Positions 61,623 to 64,000 of a stretch of DNA of 64,000 nucleotides are shown piece after piece (the stretch's first letter is position 1; each line of letters starts with the position of its first letter). Below the pieces are notes generated by a model that did not search any database, was not told the DNA's origin, and worked only from the letters and a program-made list of their open reading frames with translations. The position numbers and the translations under genes are program-made. The DNA is from Durusdinium trenchii (taxonomy: Eukaryota; Sar; Dinophyceae; Suessiales; Symbiodiniaceae): positions 755,371-819,370 of the forward strand of contig CAXAMN010021729.1 of the NCBI GenBank assembly GCA_963970005.1. Direction: 5' to 3'.

Positions 61623-64000
61623 ATGAGCGTTTCCCGTCCTGCTGAGACGGATGCCATTGAGTTCTTTTTGAGCAATCCTGGCATGTACATCGACCCGCAA
61701 TCCCAGCCGACCCAGGCAGGGAATGATGAGTGCTGGAAGAACCTTCTTCGTCGCACCTCAGTTCTTGGTCACATTTGCGAATCAATGCACGATGGTCGTT
61801 CCCATCTCGATGCAACTTGTGACGGAAACCCCTATGACACGTGTTGCAATGTCTTGGGGAGGATCGATGAGGCTCATCGTGAAATTCTGGAGTGTAATCC
61901 TCCAAGGTTTATGACCCAGCTTCCATGCCCGAAAAAAAACCGGGGTCGACTTCATCTTTGCAGGAGACAGTTCCATGGCACTTGTGGACGAGGGTCTGTA
62001 TGCCGACGGAACGGTCAAGCGAACGAAGAGGAACGTCGGCGAGTTCCTGAAGGCGGGGAGGATGGACCTCCTGACTGAAAAAGCTGGATCCGCCCAATAT
62101 TCCATGCATTGGGGCAGAGGGTTGAAAGACATCACCGATGGTATTGAAGCGTGCCTGGACAACAAAGCTCGTCGCACACCGGGAGGTGTTGCCCCTGCCG
62201 TGATTGTTGTCAGTTATGCTGGCAACGACGTTTACGGAAATTATGGGTACGTAGGCAACCCCTGGGTAGACACCCAAGTCCTCCACAGGAACCCGGCAAA
62301 GCAAGAAGCCGCATATGCTTGGCAAGCTCAGCTTGCGGAGAGCCACACCCAACAGATGCGGCGTCTCGCCGATCTAAGGCAGTGCAAGGATGTAGCAGCT
62401 CTCATCGTGATCTGCTACTGTGACGGGCAGTCCTACGGCTTGCCGGAGGACTTCACGCGCCAGATGATCCTTGTCTCAGAAGCTTTCAAGAAGATGGGTG
62501 TGATCACCGTGGCTGGCACTACGCTTGTGCGATCGTGCACCAGGTACGACAGCTTTCACTGCCTGAATACAGATGCCAACCGTGATCTGTTTGTCCGCTA
62601 CTATGCCTCTGTTGCCTTGTTCGCGTACTACTACTGGGTTTTGTCCGGTGTAGACATCCTCCGCAAAGACGCAAATCTTTTTGCCAAACAGAGAGGAAAC
62701 AAGACGCGAAAGGCATTGATGAGGGAGCGGGTGTGGAACAAACGGTTCGATGAGGGCTATCTGTGTCTTGGTGACTGGTACGAGCCGTACCCCGGAGAGA
62801 TGCGCCAGACTGCCATCACTGGCACTGGCAAGAAAGTCACGCTGACTGAGTTTGAGGAAATTGCACACCTCGATGATTGGGGCGAGTGGGTAGACGCCGC
62901 CCAAGAGGAGATTGAAGCCGCACGGAAGTTGCCATTCAACGTGAGGGCGTATCAGCAGCGGGGGACCGCGGGCCAATGGTTGATTCCGACTGACGCAGAT
63001 TTGGGTGTTCCTGAATCGTCGTCCAAGCCAAAGGAGGATGACAAGATGGAAGTGGATGAACCTCAGGTCGTCGAGATCGATGAGACCGTTGATCCATCTA
63101 CGACCACGCCTCCGGGGACGGACGGCCGCGATCAAAACAATCAGGCTCCAGCCTCTGCAGCTGGTATGGAATTTGTCACTGCGAATGTGCCCATTCCGGC
63201 CGATGGTGACAAAGAGACCGTGCCACCAGAGCTCACCGAGGAAGACGAACTTCTGGTGATGATTGATCCTCTTGGTGATGAGGAGCAAATCTTGGAGTTA
63301 CTTGAACCGCACATCGCTGCTGCGGAACTTAGAGGACATGAGAATGTCGACCAGCCAGATGACGACGAGGACCCCTACGAAGAGATCCTGTTTGACAAAC
63401 CTATCCTCACGCACCTGCCTGATTCAATGCGAGATGAAGGTTTCAAAGTGCAAGGGGTATTGTATCAGCTACGCCTCAATCCAGAAGAGCCAGATATCGT
63501 CCGAATCTACACTGATGAGGACGCGATCCCAGAGCTCGAGGGTGAGGCCCTCAGGAAATTCAAGCAAGTCACTGAATTCCGTGGAGGAGCTGATCCAGGT
63601 TCAAAGGAGAAGAAGGGGACCAAGATTCGTTCAGCTGATGGCCCACCAGCCAAAAGAAATGTTGAAGAGCCATCGCAAGAGCCCAAGTTCAAGGCTTCTA
63701 AGATGTCCTCAGAAGAGACTGCGTCGTCGTCGGACGCACGCCCGGCGGGAGCCGAGGCCGTTGCTGTTGAAAAGCATGCACCGAAGCCTCAGCCAAAACC
63801 GAAGGAACGCCCGGCGGGAGCCGTGGCCGATCAAACTACGTCTGTCACGGAGAAACCTGCAGTCCAGCCAAAGATGATGCCTAAGGTACAGCCGAAGGCA
63901 CCACCCATGCCAAAGGGGGCCACTTCACCGCTTTCCGAGAACCAGGTGGTGGCACTTCAGTCCAGGGCCGTGCCCGGAGCCTCCAAATTGGAACGCCTCA
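61623..64000 (+). CDS. SGNH-hydrolase-like ORF (A8 frameshift; continues past window)
   Basis: ATG at 61623 gives MSVSRPAETDAIEFFLSNPG and runs to an A8 tract (61932-61939). One A fewer would join it to the frame that stays open from about 61940 to the window end. That frame holds VDFIFAGDSSMALVDEGLYA (GDS, block I), APAVIVVSYAGNDVYGNYG (GND, block III) and TRYDSFHCLNTDANRDLFVR (Asp-x-x-His, block V). A long Pro/Glu/Lys-rich disordered region follows, with the repeated motif ARPAGA/ERPAGA. The three SGNH blocks in order support a hydrolase-like domain. Whether this is a third ORF of the Copia element or a separate gene is unknown. Confidence 0.6.

Larger units (their letters stand above)
52770..64000 (+). 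mobile_element. Decayed Copia-type retroelement with extra 3' ORFs
   Basis: The order gag - aspartic protease - integrase - RT - RNase H on the plus strand is the Copia order. At least eight frameshifts or stops break it, so it is a pseudo-element in this copy. Beyond RNase H follow a methyltransferase-like ORF and an SGNH-like ORF running off the right edge. No LTR pair or polypurine tract was seen; the right LTR may lie beyond the window. The left limit is approximate. Confidence 0.8.

Overview
The window looks like nuclear DNA of a dinoflagellate, most likely a Symbiodiniaceae-type alga. The evidence is spliced host genes with many GC-AG (rather than GT-AG) introns, every host gene that could be oriented lying on the plus strand, dinoflagellate-style retroelements carrying extra enzyme domains, and long stretches of microsatellite and minisatellite DNA. 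There is no prokaryotic operon structure. Exon limits below were read by eye from splice signals and reading-frame continuity, so most exon ends are approximate.

Host genes, left to right: a voltage-gated cation channel (about 1.8-4.0 kb; S4 to the C-terminal EF-hand-like region); a gene ending in an AlgH/UPF0301 domain (7.36-8.10 kb, perhaps with exons from 6.3 kb); a myosin heavy chain with an unusual WD40-like tail (10.24-16.7 kb); weakly supported exons including an LRR-like one (17.1-19.0 kb); a coiled-coil protein with a C-terminal membrane anchor (30.2-32.5 kb); scattered exons of one or more unidentified genes (33.4-38.0 kb); a single-exon SGNH/PC-esterase-like protein (38.95-40.04 kb); a probable protein kinase in pieces (40.7-41.6 kb); a small unidentified gene end (47.7-48.1 kb); and a secreted periplasmic-binding-protein-like gene (49.2-52.3 kb) whose last visible intron is filled with TAC and CTTG microsatellites and a run of 10 N.

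Two large retroelements dominate the rest. At 20.0-29.6 kb lies a tyrosine-recombinase (DIRS-order) element with split direct repeats in the order A1 ... B1-A2 ... B2. It encodes a tyrosine recombinase fused to a dual-specificity-phosphatase-like domain, a small ORF, a CCCH-type Gag-like protein and, in the same frame after one TGA, a 1,204-residue Pol with a methyltransferase-like region, a DUF4326-like domain, reverse transcriptase and RNase H. A 915-bp segment at its left end is inverted and splits the recombinase; flipping it back on paper rejoins one open frame exactly. At about 52.8-64 kb is a decayed Copia-type element (gag, aspartic protease, integrase, RT, RNase H) followed by a methyltransferase-like ORF and an SGNH-hydrolase-like ORF that runs off the window. 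A fragment of a third retroelement, again methyltransferase-like, sits antisense inside the Copia integrase.

Other repeats: a dispersed family built on TACTAGTAG / GCGATGGCCTCCAACCTA units in at least seven places, including a 76-bp x 8 array at 5.5-6.1 kb; a 0.6-kb MITE-like element with inverted termini and a perfect 46-bp palindrome at 46.8-47.4 kb; and duplicated CTG-rich blocks at 44.5-46 kb. The best candidates for something undescribed are the recombinase-phosphatase retroelement with its self-consistent inversion, and the recurrent capture of methyltransferase-like, DUF4326-like and SGNH-like domains by the retroelements here.
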